Assembly: GCF_012933655.1 (NCBI RefSeq)
Contig: NZ_JABBJJ010000013.1
Coordinates: 16,166 to 80,165, forward strand
Reading direction: 5' to 3'
Origin: Pyxidicoccus fallax
Lineage (GTDB): Bacteria; Myxococcota; Myxococcia; Myxococcales; Myxococcaceae
Length of the DNA: 64,000 bases
Position numbers and translations under genes: made by a program. This document shows, in pieces, positions 8,066 through 16,807 of this stretch. The notes below the pieces were generated by a model. The model saw nothing but the letters and a program-made list of their open reading frames with translations. It did no database searches and was not told the origin of the DNA. How positions within the stretch are numbered: position 1 is the stretch's first letter; each line of letters starts with the position of its first letter.

Positions 8066-9082
8066 GTGGAGATCGAGAAGCCCTACCTGCTGTTCCTGGG
8101 TGACGTTCCCGACCAGCTCGCCGCGAAGACGGCGCACGGCATCGTCGACTGGCGGCCCGACTGGTGCGTCGGGCAGCTGCGGCTGCCGGGCTGCAAGGCC
8201 GACTGCGGGCTGCCGGACCTGGACATCGCGCAGGCGAAGGCGAAGGGCGCCAGGACGCTCATCGTGGGCGTGGCCAACGCGGGCGGCGTGCTGCCGGAGC
8301 ACTGGATTGGGAAGCTGGTGGAGGCGCTCGACGCGGGGATGGACGTGGCCACCGGCCTGCACAAGCGGCTGTCGTCCTTCCCCGCCATCGCCGAGGCCGC
8401 CGCGCGCAACGGCCGCAAGCTGCACGACGTGCGCCTCCCGAGCATGGACTTCGCCACGGGCAAGGGCACGAAGCGCCCGGGCCTGCGGCTGTTGACGGTG
8501 GGCACGGACTGCTCGGTGGGCAAGAAGTACACGGTGCTCGCGCTGGAGAAGGAGATGCGCGCGCGGGGCCTCAAGGCGGACTTCCGCGCCACCGGCCAGA
8601 CGGGCATCTTCATCTCCGGGCGCGGCGTGGCCATCGACGCCGTGGTGTCGGACTTCGTCGCCGGTGCCGCCGAGTGGCTCACCCCCGCCAACGACGCGGA
8701 CCACTGGGACCTCGTGGAGGGCCAGGGCTCGCTCTTCCACCCGTCCTTCGCGGGCGTCACCCTGGGGCTGCTCCACGGCGCGCAGCCGGATGCCTTCATC
8801 GTCTGCCACGAGCCCACGCGCACGAAGATGCGCGGCGTGCAGCATCCCCTCCCCTCCATCCAGGCCGTCATCGACCGCACGATTCTGGAGGGCCAGCTCA
8901 CCAACCCGCGCATCCAGTGCACGGGCCTCGCCATCAACACCGAGCACCTGGACGAAAAGGAAGCCCTCGCGCTGCTGGAGCGCACCGGCCGAGAGCACGG
9001 ACTGCCCTGCGTGGACCCCATCCGCACCGGCGTCGGCCCGCTGGTCGACGAGCTGATGCGCCGCTTCCCCGCGGGCGGGTGA
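8066..9082 (+). CDS. dgcN: DUF1611 protein, DgcN-like (D-glutamate N-acetyltransferase)
   Basis: This 338-residue protein starts at a GTG preceded by GGAGGTCACG. It belongs to DUF1611: an N-terminal Rossmann-like half (about 1-135), then a P-loop-type half with GTDCSVGKK at 146-154, the ATGQTGIFISGRGVAID strand-loop, VEGQGSLFHPSFAGVT and CHEPTRTKMRG. In marine proteobacteria and haloarchaea DgcN has been reported to N-acetylate D-glutamate, and its partner DgcA epimerises the product to N-acetyl-L-glutamate. The next gene, 6 bp downstream, is exactly such an enolase-superfamily epimerase, which supports this reading. Many genomes annotate the protein only as NAD-dependent epimerase-like or DUF1611. 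The activity is inferred from the pair. Confidence 0.75.
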   Translation: MEIEKPYLLFLGDVPDQLAAKTAHGIVDWRPDWCVGQLRLPGCKADCGLPDLDIAQAKAKGARTLIVGVANAGGVLPEHWIGKLVEALDAGMDVATGLHKRLSSFPAIAEAAARNGRKLHDVRLPSMDFATGKGTKRPGLRLLTVGTDCSVGKKYTVLALEKEMRARGLKADFRATGQTGIFISGRGVAIDAVVSDFVAGAAEWLTPANDADHWDLVEGQGSLFHPSFAGVTLGLLHGAQPDAFIVCHEPTRTKMRGVQHPLPSIQAVIDRTILEGQLTNPRIQCTGLAINTEHLDEKEALALLERTGREHGLPCVDPIRTGVGPLVDELMRRFPAGG

Positions 9083-9088
9083 GGGTCC

Positions 9089-10072
9089 ATGCGCAAGCTC
9101 ACCGTCAAACACGAGAGCTGGCCCATCGCGGGGAAGTTCACCATCTCCCGGGGCTCGAAGACGTCCGCCGAGGTCGTGGTCGTCACGCTGGAGGAGGACG
9201 GCGCGAAGGGGCACGGTGAGTGCGTCCCCTACGCGCGCTATGGCGAGACGCTGGAGGGCGTCATCGCCGCGCTGGAGGCCGCGCGCCCGCGAATCGAGGC
9301 CGGGCTGGGACGTGATGGCGTGGCGGAGGTGCTCGCGCCGAAGGCGGCTCGCAACGCGCTGGACTGCGCGCTGTGGGACCTGGAGGCGAAGCGAAGCGGC
9401 CAGCCCGTGTGGAAGCTGCTGGGGATGTCCGAGCCGAAGCCGCTCGTCACCGCGTACACGCTGAGCCTCGACACGACCGAGGCGATGCGGCAGGCCGCCG
9501 AGAAGGCCGCGCACCGGCCGCTGCTCAAGGTGAAGCTGGGACGCGGCATGGAGGACATCGAGCGGCTGCGCGCCATCCGCGCGGGGGCTCCGGCCAGCCG
9601 CCTCATCGTGGACGCCAACGAGGGGTGGAAGCCGGAGGAGCTGCCCGCCCTGCTCGACACCTGCGCGGAGCTGGGCGTGGTGATGGTGGAGCAGCCCCTT
9701 CCGGCCGGCAATGACGAGGCGCTGCGGGGGATGCGGCGGGCCGTGCCGGTGTGCGCCGACGAGTCCGCGCATGACCGCCACGGGCTGGGGACGCTGCTGG
9801 GGCGGTACGACGCCATCAACATCAAACTGGACAAGACGGGGGGGCTGACGGAGGCGCTGGCCCTGGCCGGAGCGGCGCGGGCGGAGGGGCTCCAGCTGAT
9901 GGTGGGCTGCATGGTGGCCACCTCGCTGGCCATGGCGCCCGCGATGCTGGTGGCCGAGGAGGCGGCGGTGGTGGACCTGGACGGGCCGTTGCTGCTCGCG
10001 AAGGACCGGGAGCCCGGCATCCGCTTCGAGGGGAGCACGATGTACTGGCCCCCTCGGGAGCTGTGGGGCTGA
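9089..10072 (+). CDS. dgcA: Enolase-superfamily epimerase, DgcA-like / dipeptide epimerase
   Basis: The protein has 327 residues with an N-terminal capping domain (about 1-110) and a TIM barrel. The family catalytic set is present: the KxK pair K147 and K149 in LLKVKLGRG, metal ligands D175 (VDANEGW), E201 (EQPLP) and D224 (CADESA), and K246 in NIKLDKTGG. This is the signature of L-Ala-D/L-Glu epimerases and of N-acetyl-D-glutamate epimerase DgcA. The 6-bp gap to dgcN argues for one operon and for N-acetyl-glutamate rather than a muropeptide as substrate, but a role in recycling D-Glu from peptidoglycan remains compatible with either. Confidence 0.85.
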   Translation: MRKLTVKHESWPIAGKFTISRGSKTSAEVVVVTLEEDGAKGHGECVPYARYGETLEGVIAALEAARPRIEAGLGRDGVAEVLAPKAARNALDCALWDLEAKRSGQPVWKLLGMSEPKPLVTAYTLSLDTTEAMRQAAEKAAHRPLLKVKLGRGMEDIERLRAIRAGAPASRLIVDANEGWKPEELPALLDTCAELGVVMVEQPLPAGNDEALRGMRRAVPVCADESAHDRHGLGTLLGRYDAINIKLDKTGGLTEALALAGAARAEGLQLMVGCMVATSLAMAPAMLVAEEAAVVDLDGPLLLAKDREPGIRFEGSTMYWPPRELWG

Positions 10073-10153
10073 CGGGCTTCGTCCTTTCCGTGTCACGGGG
10101 CTGAAGGTGCCGCTTGCCCTGGGCGCCGTGCGCGCACAGCATGGACGGCCATC

Positions 10154-11992
10154 GTGTCCGCCCCTTCCGAGAGCCCCTCCCCCCACCGCACGTACACCGA
10201 ACGCCGCGCCGCCGCGCAAGCGGACCTGTCCGCGCTGGACCGTGTGAGCGCCCGCTACGCCAACCTGCGCACCCTGGCCTTCCTGGCCGCGCTGGGCATC
10301 GCGGGCTTCACCTTCGTGGGACGGCTGCCGAAGGTGTGGTGGTGGGGCGCGGCGGCGGTGATGGGGGTGTACGGGCTGCTCGCCGTCCTGCACCACCAGG
10401 TCTTCCTCCGGGAGGCCCGGGCGAAGCTGTACATCCTGCTCAATGACCGCGGGCTCGCCCGGCTCGGGCGCGGCTGGCACGAGTTCACCGAACGGGGGGA
10501 GCGCTTCCTCAACGGAAGCCACCTGTACACCCCGGACCTGGACGTATTCGGCCAGGGCAGCCTCTTCCAGCTCATGAACGAGACGGCCACGCGCGCGGGC
10601 GAGGAGCGGCTGGCGGCGTGGCTGTCCGCGCCGGCGAGCGCGGCGGAGGTGGAGGCTCGGCAGGGCGCGGCGCGCGAGCTGGCCCCGCGCGTGGACTTCC
10701 GGCAGGACCTCTGCGTGGACGCGCGGGTGGTGGCCCGGGAGAAGGCGGACCCGGCGCTGTTCATCCAGTGGGCGGAGGCGGGGCCGTCGCTGAACGCCAT
10801 CCGCTGGGCGCGGCCGGTGGCGGTGGTGCTGCCGCTGGTGACGCTGGCGGTGTACATCCTGGAAGAGACGGGCGTGCTCCCGGACGGGTCGGTCTGGGCG
10901 GGGCTCGCGGCGCAGCTCGCGGTGGCCGTCATCACCCGGCGCACGTTGCAGGCGATGGACCGGGGCGTGGAGGCGGGCGAGCGCGGCTTCGTGCGCTATG
11001 CGCCCCTCTTCGAGCGCGTGGAGAGCCAGAAGTTCGAGCACCCGCTGCTGCGGCAGCTCCAGTCCGGGCTGCAGCGGCCGGGCGAGAAGCCCGTGTCGGC
11101 GCACTTCGCGCGCTTCAGCCGGCTGTTCTCCTTCATCGAGTTCAAGCGGCACCAGTTCCACCCCATCGTGCACTGGCTCACGCTGTGGGACATCCACGCG
11201 CTGTTCGCGCTGGAGCGCTGGCGCGAGGCGCACGGGAAGGATGCGCGGCGCTGGTTCGAGGCGCTCGCGGAGCTAGAGGCGCTGTCGTGCGTGGCGGGGC
11301 TGGCGCATGACCGGCCGGAGTTCGCGTGGCCGGAGCTGGAGGCGCAGGGCCCGCGCGTGGAGGCGACGGTGCTGGGGCATCCGCTGCTGGACGCGCCGGT
11401 GCCCAACGACGTGTCACTGCCCGGGCCGAAGCATGCGCTGCTCATCACCGGGTCCAACATGAGCGGCAAGACGACGCTGATGCGGGCGCTGGGCTGCAAC
11501 GTGGTGCTGGCGCTGGCGGGAGCGCCGGTGTGCGCGCGGAGCTTCCGGCTGTCGCCGATGCAGGTGCTCACGAGCATGCGGGTGAAGGACTCGCTGGAGC
11601 GCGGGGTGTCGTACTTCTACGCGGAGGTGCAGCGCATCAAGGCGGTGCTGGATGCGGCCCAGGCGGCGAAGGGACAGGCGCTGTTCCTGCTCGACGAAAT
11701 CCTGCTGGGGACGAACACGCGCGAGCGGCAGATTGCCTCGCGCGAGGTGCTGCGGCTGTTGCTGGGTACGGGAGCGTGTGGCGCGGTGACGACGCACGAC
11801 CTGTCGCTCGCGGTGCTCGCGGACGAGCCCGGTGCGCATGTGGTCAACGTCCACTTCCGGGACCACCTGGAGGACGGGAAGATGGTGTTCGATTACAAGC
11901 TGCGCCAGGGCGTGGTGGATACGACGAATGCCTTGCGCGTGCTGCGGCTGGCCGGAGTGCCGGTGGATGACCCCGAGGCGGCGGCAGGGTAA
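10154..11992 (+). CDS. MutS-like ATPase with N-terminal membrane segments
   Basis: The protein has 612 residues and starts at a GTG. Two pairs of hydrophobic stretches (about residues 35-80 and 215-260) suggest membrane anchoring. A MutS core/lever-like helical region follows, then a MutS domain V ATPase with Walker A GSNMSGKTT (about 435), Walker B LFLLDEILLGTNTRER and the switch TTHDLSLAVL. The mismatch-recognition domain and the Phe-x-Glu motif of MutS1 are absent, and there is no Smr domain. Such proteins are often annotated as DNA mismatch repair protein MutS, but the architecture argues against canonical mismatch repair. The role is unknown. It stands alone, 80 bp after dgcA. Confidence 0.8.
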   Translation: MSAPSESPSPHRTYTERRAAAQADLSALDRVSARYANLRTLAFLAALGIAGFTFVGRLPKVWWWGAAAVMGVYGLLAVLHHQVFLREARAKLYILLNDRGLARLGRGWHEFTERGERFLNGSHLYTPDLDVFGQGSLFQLMNETATRAGEERLAAWLSAPASAAEVEARQGAARELAPRVDFRQDLCVDARVVAREKADPALFIQWAEAGPSLNAIRWARPVAVVLPLVTLAVYILEETGVLPDGSVWAGLAAQLAVAVITRRTLQAMDRGVEAGERGFVRYAPLFERVESQKFEHPLLRQLQSGLQRPGEKPVSAHFARFSRLFSFIEFKRHQFHPIVHWLTLWDIHALFALERWREAHGKDARRWFEALAELEALSCVAGLAHDRPEFAWPELEAQGPRVEATVLGHPLLDAPVPNDVSLPGPKHALLITGSNMSGKTTLMRALGCNVVLALAGAPVCARSFRLSPMQVLTSMRVKDSLERGVSYFYAEVQRIKAVLDAAQAAKGQALFLLDEILLGTNTRERQIASREVLRLLLGTGACGAVTTHDLSLAVLADEPGAHVVNVHFRDHLEDGKMVFDYKLRQGVVDTTNALRVLRLAGVPVDDPEAAAG

Positions 11993-12114
11993 CGGAGTGA
12001 GCGGCTTCACGGGTTTGGTGTGAGCCGGTGCACAGAGCCGCGCCGCGCGCATCGGTACGGTGTGTCCCATCGACGGCGCCGATCCACGGCGCGTCGAACT
12101 CCGGAACACACCCC

Positions 12115-12975
12115 ATGACGCAGTCGTCCTTGAAGAAGTCCCTCTCCCTGATGAGCCTCCTCGCCCTGACCGGTGCCCCTCTCGTGGGCTGCGACGGGCA
12201 GTCGTTGGAGGCCGGGGTCGGAACGGAGTCCCAGCTCGGCACCACCGAGCAGGCCGTCAGCTACGGCGGCAGTGACTACCTCTTCGTCACCACTCCCAAG
12301 ACGTGGCACGTGGCGCGCACGCACTGCCAGATGCTGGGCTACGACCTGGTCACCATCAACGATCGCAACGAGGAGGACTTCCTGGAGGTCCAGGAGAAGG
12401 CGCGGGGCATGAAGAACGTGTGGACGGCCCTCAACGACCTGGGCTCCGAGGGGAGTTTCAAGGGGCCCCAGGGGGAGCCTGCCTCGTACTTCAACTGGCA
12501 TCCCGGCGAGCCCAGCAATGCCAATGGCATCGAACACTGCGTGACCGACCGCTTCCACTACTCCACGACCATCGCCAGCGAGCAGTGGAACGACGACAAC
12601 TGCGACACGCCATTCCCTTTCATCTGCGAGCGCCCGGCGGAGTCCACGACCAACCGTGGCAGCTTCCCCTTCGCCGTCCAGAGCACCGCCGACGCCACCA
12701 CCAACACCGCGAACCGTCAGCTCAGCCTGGTCGCGGGCCAGCTCTTCACCGCGGGCACCTGTGGGCTGCATGGCGCTTCGGGCAACAAGGGCGATACGTA
12801 CCTGCGTCTGTTCAACGCGGCCGGGCAGGAAGTCGCCAGCAATGACGACGCGGAGGGCCCGTGCGGATTCCTGTCCAACTTCTCCATCGTCATCCCGGCG
12901 ACGGGGACGTACACCCTGCGCGCCGGGTGCTTCGCGCACAAGGCCTGCTCCGGGACGGTGGCCTACAACTACTGA
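12115..12975 (+). CDS. C-type lectin-domain lipoprotein
   Basis: The ATG at 12115 gives a clear lipoprotein signal (hydrophobic stretch then LVGC), whereas the longer open frame adds no plausible leader. The mature protein (286 residues with signal) has a C-type lectin fold at about 55-180: FVTTPKTWHVARTHCQMLG, the WTALND strand, HWPGEPSN-like calcium loop (WHPGEPSNANGIEHC) and the final ...WNDDNCDTPFPFICE. A second beta-rich region follows (about 185-285) resembling the bacterial pre-peptidase C-terminal (PPC) domain with TYLRLFNAAGQEVASNDD. It is likely surface exposed and binds a carbohydrate. It is followed by a strong bidirectional terminator and converges with fadA. Confidence 0.85.
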   Translation: MTQSSLKKSLSLMSLLALTGAPLVGCDGQSLEAGVGTESQLGTTEQAVSYGGSDYLFVTTPKTWHVARTHCQMLGYDLVTINDRNEEDFLEVQEKARGMKNVWTALNDLGSEGSFKGPQGEPASYFNWHPGEPSNANGIEHCVTDRFHYSTTIASEQWNDDNCDTPFPFICERPAESTTNRGSFPFAVQSTADATTNTANRQLSLVAGQLFTAGTCGLHGASGNKGDTYLRLFNAAGQEVASNDDAEGPCGFLSNFSIVIPATGTYTLRAGCFAHKACSGTVAYNY

Positions 12976-12994
12976 GCGCCGCCCCAAATGAAAC

Positions 12995-13021
12995 GGGCCC
13001 CGGGAAGTCTCCCCGGGGCCC
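12995..13021. terminator. Bidirectional terminator between the lectin gene and fadA
   Basis: A perfect 10-bp GC stem (GGGCCCCGGG / CCCGGGGCCC) with a 7-nt loop lies 20 bp past the lectin gene and 28 bp past the convergent thiolase stop codon. Confidence 0.85.
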
Positions 13022-13048
13022 GCTGTCACTTCACGGTGTCACCGCTGG

Positions 13049-14221
13049 CTACTTCGCCGCCTCGATGAGGCACGCGAAGCCCATGCCGCCGCCGATGCAC
13101 ATGGTGACGACGCCGTAGCGGCCGTTGCGGCGCTTCAGCTCGCGCAGAATCGTGGCCACCATGCGCGCGCCGGACACGCCCAGCGGGTGACCCAGGGCGA
13201 TGGCGCCGCCGTTCGGGTTCGCCTTGTCCAGGGGGATGCCCAGCTCGCGGATGCAGTGCAGCGCCTGCGCGCCGAAGGCCTCGTTCAGCTCGAAGACGTC
13301 GATGTCCTTCACCTCGAGCTTGTGCTTCGCCAGCAGCTTGCGCACCGCGGGCACCGGGCCGATGCCCATGACCTCGGGGGGCACGCCCACCACCGCGGAG
13401 TCGATGAAGTAGCCCAGCGGCTTCACGCCGAGCTGCTTCGCCTTCTCCTCGCTCATCAGCACCGCCGCCGCCGCGCCGTCCGTCAGCGGCGACGCGTTAC
13501 CCGCCGTCACCACGCCCTTCTGGTTGAACGCCGGCCGCAGCTTCGCCAGGCCCTCCAGCGTGGTGTCCGGACGGAGGATGGTGTCCACCGTCACCGTCAC
13601 CGTCTTCGCCGTACCGTCCTCCTCGTAGTACGTCGTGGTGACGGGGACGATCTCCTCCTGGAACTTGCCCGTCTCGCGCGCGGTGGCCGCCTTGCGCTGG
13701 CTCTCGTAGGCGAACTTGTCCGCGTCCTCACGGCTGACGCTGTAGCGCGAGGCGATGTTCTCCGCCGTGGCGCCCATGGAGGTGTAGACCTCCGGCAGCT
13801 TCGCCATGATTTCCGGGTGCGCGCTGGGCTTGTTGCCGCCCATGGGCACCATCGTCATCGACTCCGTGCCGCCGCCGATGCCGACCTCGATCGTGCCCGT
13901 CTGGATGGCCTGGGCAATCTGGGCAATCGACTGCGAACCGGACGAGCAGAAGCGGTTGATGGTCATCGCCGCCGTCGTCACCGGCAGGCCCGCCAGCAGG
14001 GCGGCCTGACGGGCGACGTTCATGCCCTGCTCCGCCTCCGGCATGGCACAGCCGAGGATGACGTCTTCCACCTGCTCCGGCTTCAGGCCCGGCACCTGCG
14101 CCACGGCCTCCTTGATGGCCACGGCGGCCAGCGTCTCGGGCCGCGTGTCCTTGAACTCTCCCTTGTGCGCGCGGGTGAAGGGCGTGCGCACGGCGCTGGC
14201 AATCACGACTCGACCAGGCAT
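13049..14221 (-). CDS. fadA: Acetyl-CoA acyltransferase (thiolase), beta-oxidation
   Basis: This 390-residue thiolase has the nucleophilic Cys in [11 protein letters not shown] (about 88), the active-site His in [16 protein letters not shown] (about 350) and the second Cys in [13 protein letters not shown] near the end, so all catalytic positions are intact. It cleaves 3-ketoacyl-CoA to acetyl-CoA plus a shortened acyl-CoA. The start has a GAGGAGA ribosome site, and a hairpin lies just upstream. It follows the FadN-type bifunctional gene by 79 bp on the same strand, so together they form the soluble beta-oxidation unit. In M. xanthus such genes matter for fatty acid breakdown during development. 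Confidence 0.95.
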   Translation of the reverse strand: MPGRVVIASAVRTPFTRAHKGEFKDTRPETLAAVAIKEAVAQVPGLKPEQVEDVILGCAMPEAEQGMNVARQAALLAGLPVTTAAMTINRFCSSGSQSIAQIAQAIQTGTIEVGIGGGTESMTMVPMGGNKPSAHPEIMAKLPEVYTSMGATAENIASRYSVSREDADKFAYESQRKAATARETGKFQEEIVPVTTTYYEEDGTAKTVTVTVDTILRPDTTLEGLAKLRPAFNQKGVVTAGNASPLTDGAAAAVLMSEEKAKQLGVKPLGYFIDSAVVGVPPEVMGIGPVPAVRKLLAKHKLEVKDIDVFELNEAFGAQALHCIRELGIPLDKANPNGGAIALGHPLGVSGARMVATILRELKRRNGRYGVVTMCIGGGMGFACLIEAAK

Positions 14222-14236
14222 CTTGGATATCTCCTC

Positions 14237-14255
14237 GCCCGGGGAGCACCCGGGC
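14237..14255 (-). promoter_or_regulatory. Intercistronic hairpin before fadA
   Basis: A 7-bp perfect stem (GCCCGGG / CCCGGGC, 5-nt loop) sits between the fadN stop codon and the fadA ribosome site. It could tune relative expression or protect mRNA ends. Confidence 0.4.
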
Positions 14256-14300
14256 AGTCAGCGAAATTCGATTCAGTGGTCAATGGATACCGGCCGGCCG

Positions 14301-16679
14301 TCAGTTCCGCAGCGGCTTGCCCTTCTCGATCATGTGCTGCAGGCGATCCTGGGTCTTCTCCTCGCCGCACAGGCTCAGGAAGGCCTCCGCCTCCAGCTCC
14401 AGCAGCCGCTCCTCGGTGACGAGGACGGACGGGCTGGTGTCGCCGCCGGTCAGCACGCGCACGAGCTTCTGGGCAATCTTGCGGTCGTGGGCGCTCACCT
14501 GTCCGTTGAGCTCCATGTCGTAGAGCATCATGTCGAACGTGGCCGCGGCGCTGGGCCCCGGCAGACGGAAGCGCGTGGGACGCGGCGGCTTGAAGCCCGC
14601 GTTGGCCATGCCCAGCACGCGCGCCTTCGCGTCCGACAGGAGGAAGTCGCGGTTGGAGGTGATGCCGTCCTGCAGCGACAGGAAGCCGGCCTCGCGGGCC
14701 TCCTCGGCGCTGGTGGACACCTTCGCCATGCCGATGTTGAGGAAGACCTTCTTGAGGAAAGCCATCGCGTCGAAGTCCTTGTCCGCCGCGAAGGGCCCGA
14801 ACACGTTGCGCAGCAGCTGCAGGTTGCCGCCGCCGCCCGGGATGAGGCCCACGCCCACTTCCACCAGGCCCATGTACAGCTCGGAGTTGGCCTGGACGGC
14901 GTTGCCGCTCATCGTCACCTCGGCGCCGCCGCCCAGGGTGAGGTTGAAGGGCGCCGTCACCACCGGCACCGGGCTGTAGCGCATGCGCTGGAGCGTGGAC
15001 TGGAGCGTGCGCACCTGCTGGCGGATGCCCTCGAACTCGCCGCTCTTGGCCGCCCACAGCAGCGCCACGATGTTGGCGCCCGCGGAGAAGTTCGCCCCGT
15101 CGTTGCCGATGACCAGGCCCTTGAAGTTCTTCTCCGTCTCGTCCAGCGCCTTGCCCATCATCTCGATGATCTGGTCATCGAGCGAGTTCATCTTGCTGTG
15201 GAACTCGAGCAGCGTGACGCCGTCGCCCATGTCCCACAGGCTCGCGGAGTCGTTGCCGTCGATCTTCTTGTCGCCGCGCTTGAGGTACTCCACGCGCTGG
15301 GTGCGCGCGTTCTCCTGCACGACCTTCGCGGACTTCGAGGGGATGTCCCAGTAGGTGTCCTTGCCGTTCTCCACGCCGTAGAAGGACGTGCGGCCGGCGG
15401 CCAGCATCTCCTCCACCCACGCGGCCGGCTTCAGGCCCAGCTCCTTCATCCGCTCCACGCCCTTCTTCACGCCGTAGGCGTCCCACGCCTGGAAGGGCCC
15501 GAGGTCCCACGCGTAGCCCCAGCGCATGGCGCGGTCCACGTTGACCACGTCGTCGGCGATCTCCGGGATGCGCCGGCTGGTGTAGGCCATGACGTCCAGC
15601 GAGATGCGCTCGGCGAACTTCGCGGCCTTGTCCTGGCCGTTGAGCACCACGGCGACGCGCTCGCGCACGTCCTCGACTTCCTTCGCGGCGCCCAGCGACT
15701 CGAAGCGCACCTTGTTCTGGGCGCGGTACTGCAGGGTGCTCAGGTCGAGGACCTGGATGTCCTTGCCGACCTTCTTGTAGAAGCCGCCGCCGCTCTTGTC
15801 GCCCAGCATCCCCTTCTTCACCATCTCGTGGATGAAGTCGGGCATGCGGAACGCCTCACGCTCCTCGTCCTGGGTGAGCGTGTCGTAACAGTTCTTCGCC
15901 ACGTGGACGAAGGTGTCCAGGCCGACGATGTCCGTGGTGCGGAACACGGCGGACTTGGGACGGCCGAGCGGCGGACCGAAGACCTTGTCCACCTCTTCAA
16001 TCGTCAGCTCCGCCGCGCCCATGCCGGCGATGGTCTTCATCATCCCGTACGTGCCGATGCGGTTGGCGATGAAGTTGGTGGTGTCCTTGCCGTAGACGAT
16101 GCCCTTGCCGAGCACCTCCTCGCCAAAGCGGTGCAGCGTCTTCAGCACCTCGGGGGAGGTCTCCTTGCCGGCCACCAGCTCCAGGAGCTTCATGTAGCGG
16201 ACCGGGTTGAAGAAGTGCGTGACGAGGAAGTTCTTCTTGAAGTCCGCGCCGCGGCCCTCGGTCATGCCCACAATCGACATGCCGGAGGTGTTGGAGGAGA
16301 CGATGGTGCCCGGGCGGATGTGCTTCTCGACGCGCGCGAAGAGGGCCTGCTTGACGGCGAGGTCCTCCTTCACCACCTCCACCACCCAGTCGCACTCCTC
16401 GATGCGGGCCAGGTCGTCATCGAAGTTGCCCACCTCGATGTTGGCGAAGACCTGCTCGGAGACGATGGGGCTGGGCTTCTGCTTGCGCATGTTGGCCAGC
16501 GCGCCCGCGGCGAACTTGTTGCGGAAGGCCTTGGACGAGGTGTCCTCGCCGGGGTTCGCCTTGGGGGGAACGATGTCCAGGAGGAGCGCGCGCACGCCCG
16601 AGTTGGCCAGGTGCGCGGCGATGCCGCTGCCCATGACTCCGGCGCCCAGCACAGCCACTTTGCGGATCCGCGTCGTCAT
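14301..16679 (-). CDS. fadN: Bifunctional 3-hydroxyacyl-CoA dehydrogenase / enoyl-CoA hydratase (FadN type)
   Basis: The ATG at 16679 has a GGGAG site; the longer frame reaching 16787 crosses the operator and is unlikely. The 792-residue protein opens with the NAD-binding motif VAVLGAGVMGSGIAAHLA and the catalytic SNTSG and HFFNPVRYM segments of 3-hydroxyacyl-CoA dehydrogenase (about 1-390, including the C-terminal repeat domains). The hydratase/crotonase domain follows (about 500-700: NDGANFSAGANI, and PGGGGNLQLLRNVFG for the oxyanion and catalytic Glu region). This dehydrogenase-first order matches Bacillus FadN rather than E. coli FadB/FadJ, although myxobacterial literature calls such genes fadJ. 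It is co-transcribed with fadA. Confidence 0.93.
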   Translation of the reverse strand: MTTRIRKVAVLGAGVMGSGIAAHLANSGVRALLLDIVPPKANPGEDTSSKAFRNKFAAGALANMRKQKPSPIVSEQVFANIEVGNFDDDLARIEECDWVVEVVKEDLAVKQALFARVEKHIRPGTIVSSNTSGMSIVGMTEGRGADFKKNFLVTHFFNPVRYMKLLELVAGKETSPEVLKTLHRFGEEVLGKGIVYGKDTTNFIANRIGTYGMMKTIAGMGAAELTIEEVDKVFGPPLGRPKSAVFRTTDIVGLDTFVHVAKNCYDTLTQDEEREAFRMPDFIHEMVKKGMLGDKSGGGFYKKVGKDIQVLDLSTLQYRAQNKVRFESLGAAKEVEDVRERVAVVLNGQDKAAKFAERISLDVMAYTSRRIPEIADDVVNVDRAMRWGYAWDLGPFQAWDAYGVKKGVERMKELGLKPAAWVEEMLAAGRTSFYGVENGKDTYWDIPSKSAKVVQENARTQRVEYLKRGDKKIDGNDSASLWDMGDGVTLLEFHSKMNSLDDQIIEMMGKALDETEKNFKGLVIGNDGANFSAGANIVALLWAAKSGEFEGIRQQVRTLQSTLQRMRYSPVPVVTAPFNLTLGGGAEVTMSGNAVQANSELYMGLVEVGVGLIPGGGGNLQLLRNVFGPFAADKDFDAMAFLKKVFLNIGMAKVSTSAEEAREAGFLSLQDGITSNRDFLLSDAKARVLGMANAGFKPPRPTRFRLPGPSAAATFDMMLYDMELNGQVSAHDRKIAQKLVRVLTGGDTSPSVLVTEERLLELEAEAFLSLCGEEKTQDRLQHMIEKGKPLRN

Positions 16680-16726
16680 CTTGAAAGGCTCCCTATGTGG
16701 GAAGGAGAGGACTGCACAAATGTAGG

Positions 16727-16748
16727 CGATTGACTCGAAAGTCAATCG
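16727..16748. promoter_or_regulatory. 22-bp palindromic operator upstream of fadN
   Basis: Two perfect 9-bp arms (CGATTGACT and AGTCAATCG) flank the spacer CGAA. The site lies 48 bp before fadN and 60 bp before the divergent aminopeptidase start. Its size and symmetry fit a TetR-type acyl-CoA-responsive repressor (FadR/PsrA class), though the sequence differs from the consensus sites I know. Confidence 0.6.
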
Positions 16749-16807
16749 AATCAGATGGCCGTATGACTCGCCATGGGGTCGTGACACCGACTACAAACCG
16801 GACCCCC

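Noticed and set aside
7667..11233. A 1188-residue minus-strand open frame
   Set aside because: It is antisense to dgcN, dgcA and the MutS-like gene; its His/Arg/Gln-rich peptide is typical of shadow frames in GC-rich DNA.
12028..12114. A longer start for the C-type lectin lipoprotein
   Set aside because: The extra 29 residues have no signal character; the lipoprotein signal begins cleanly at 12115.
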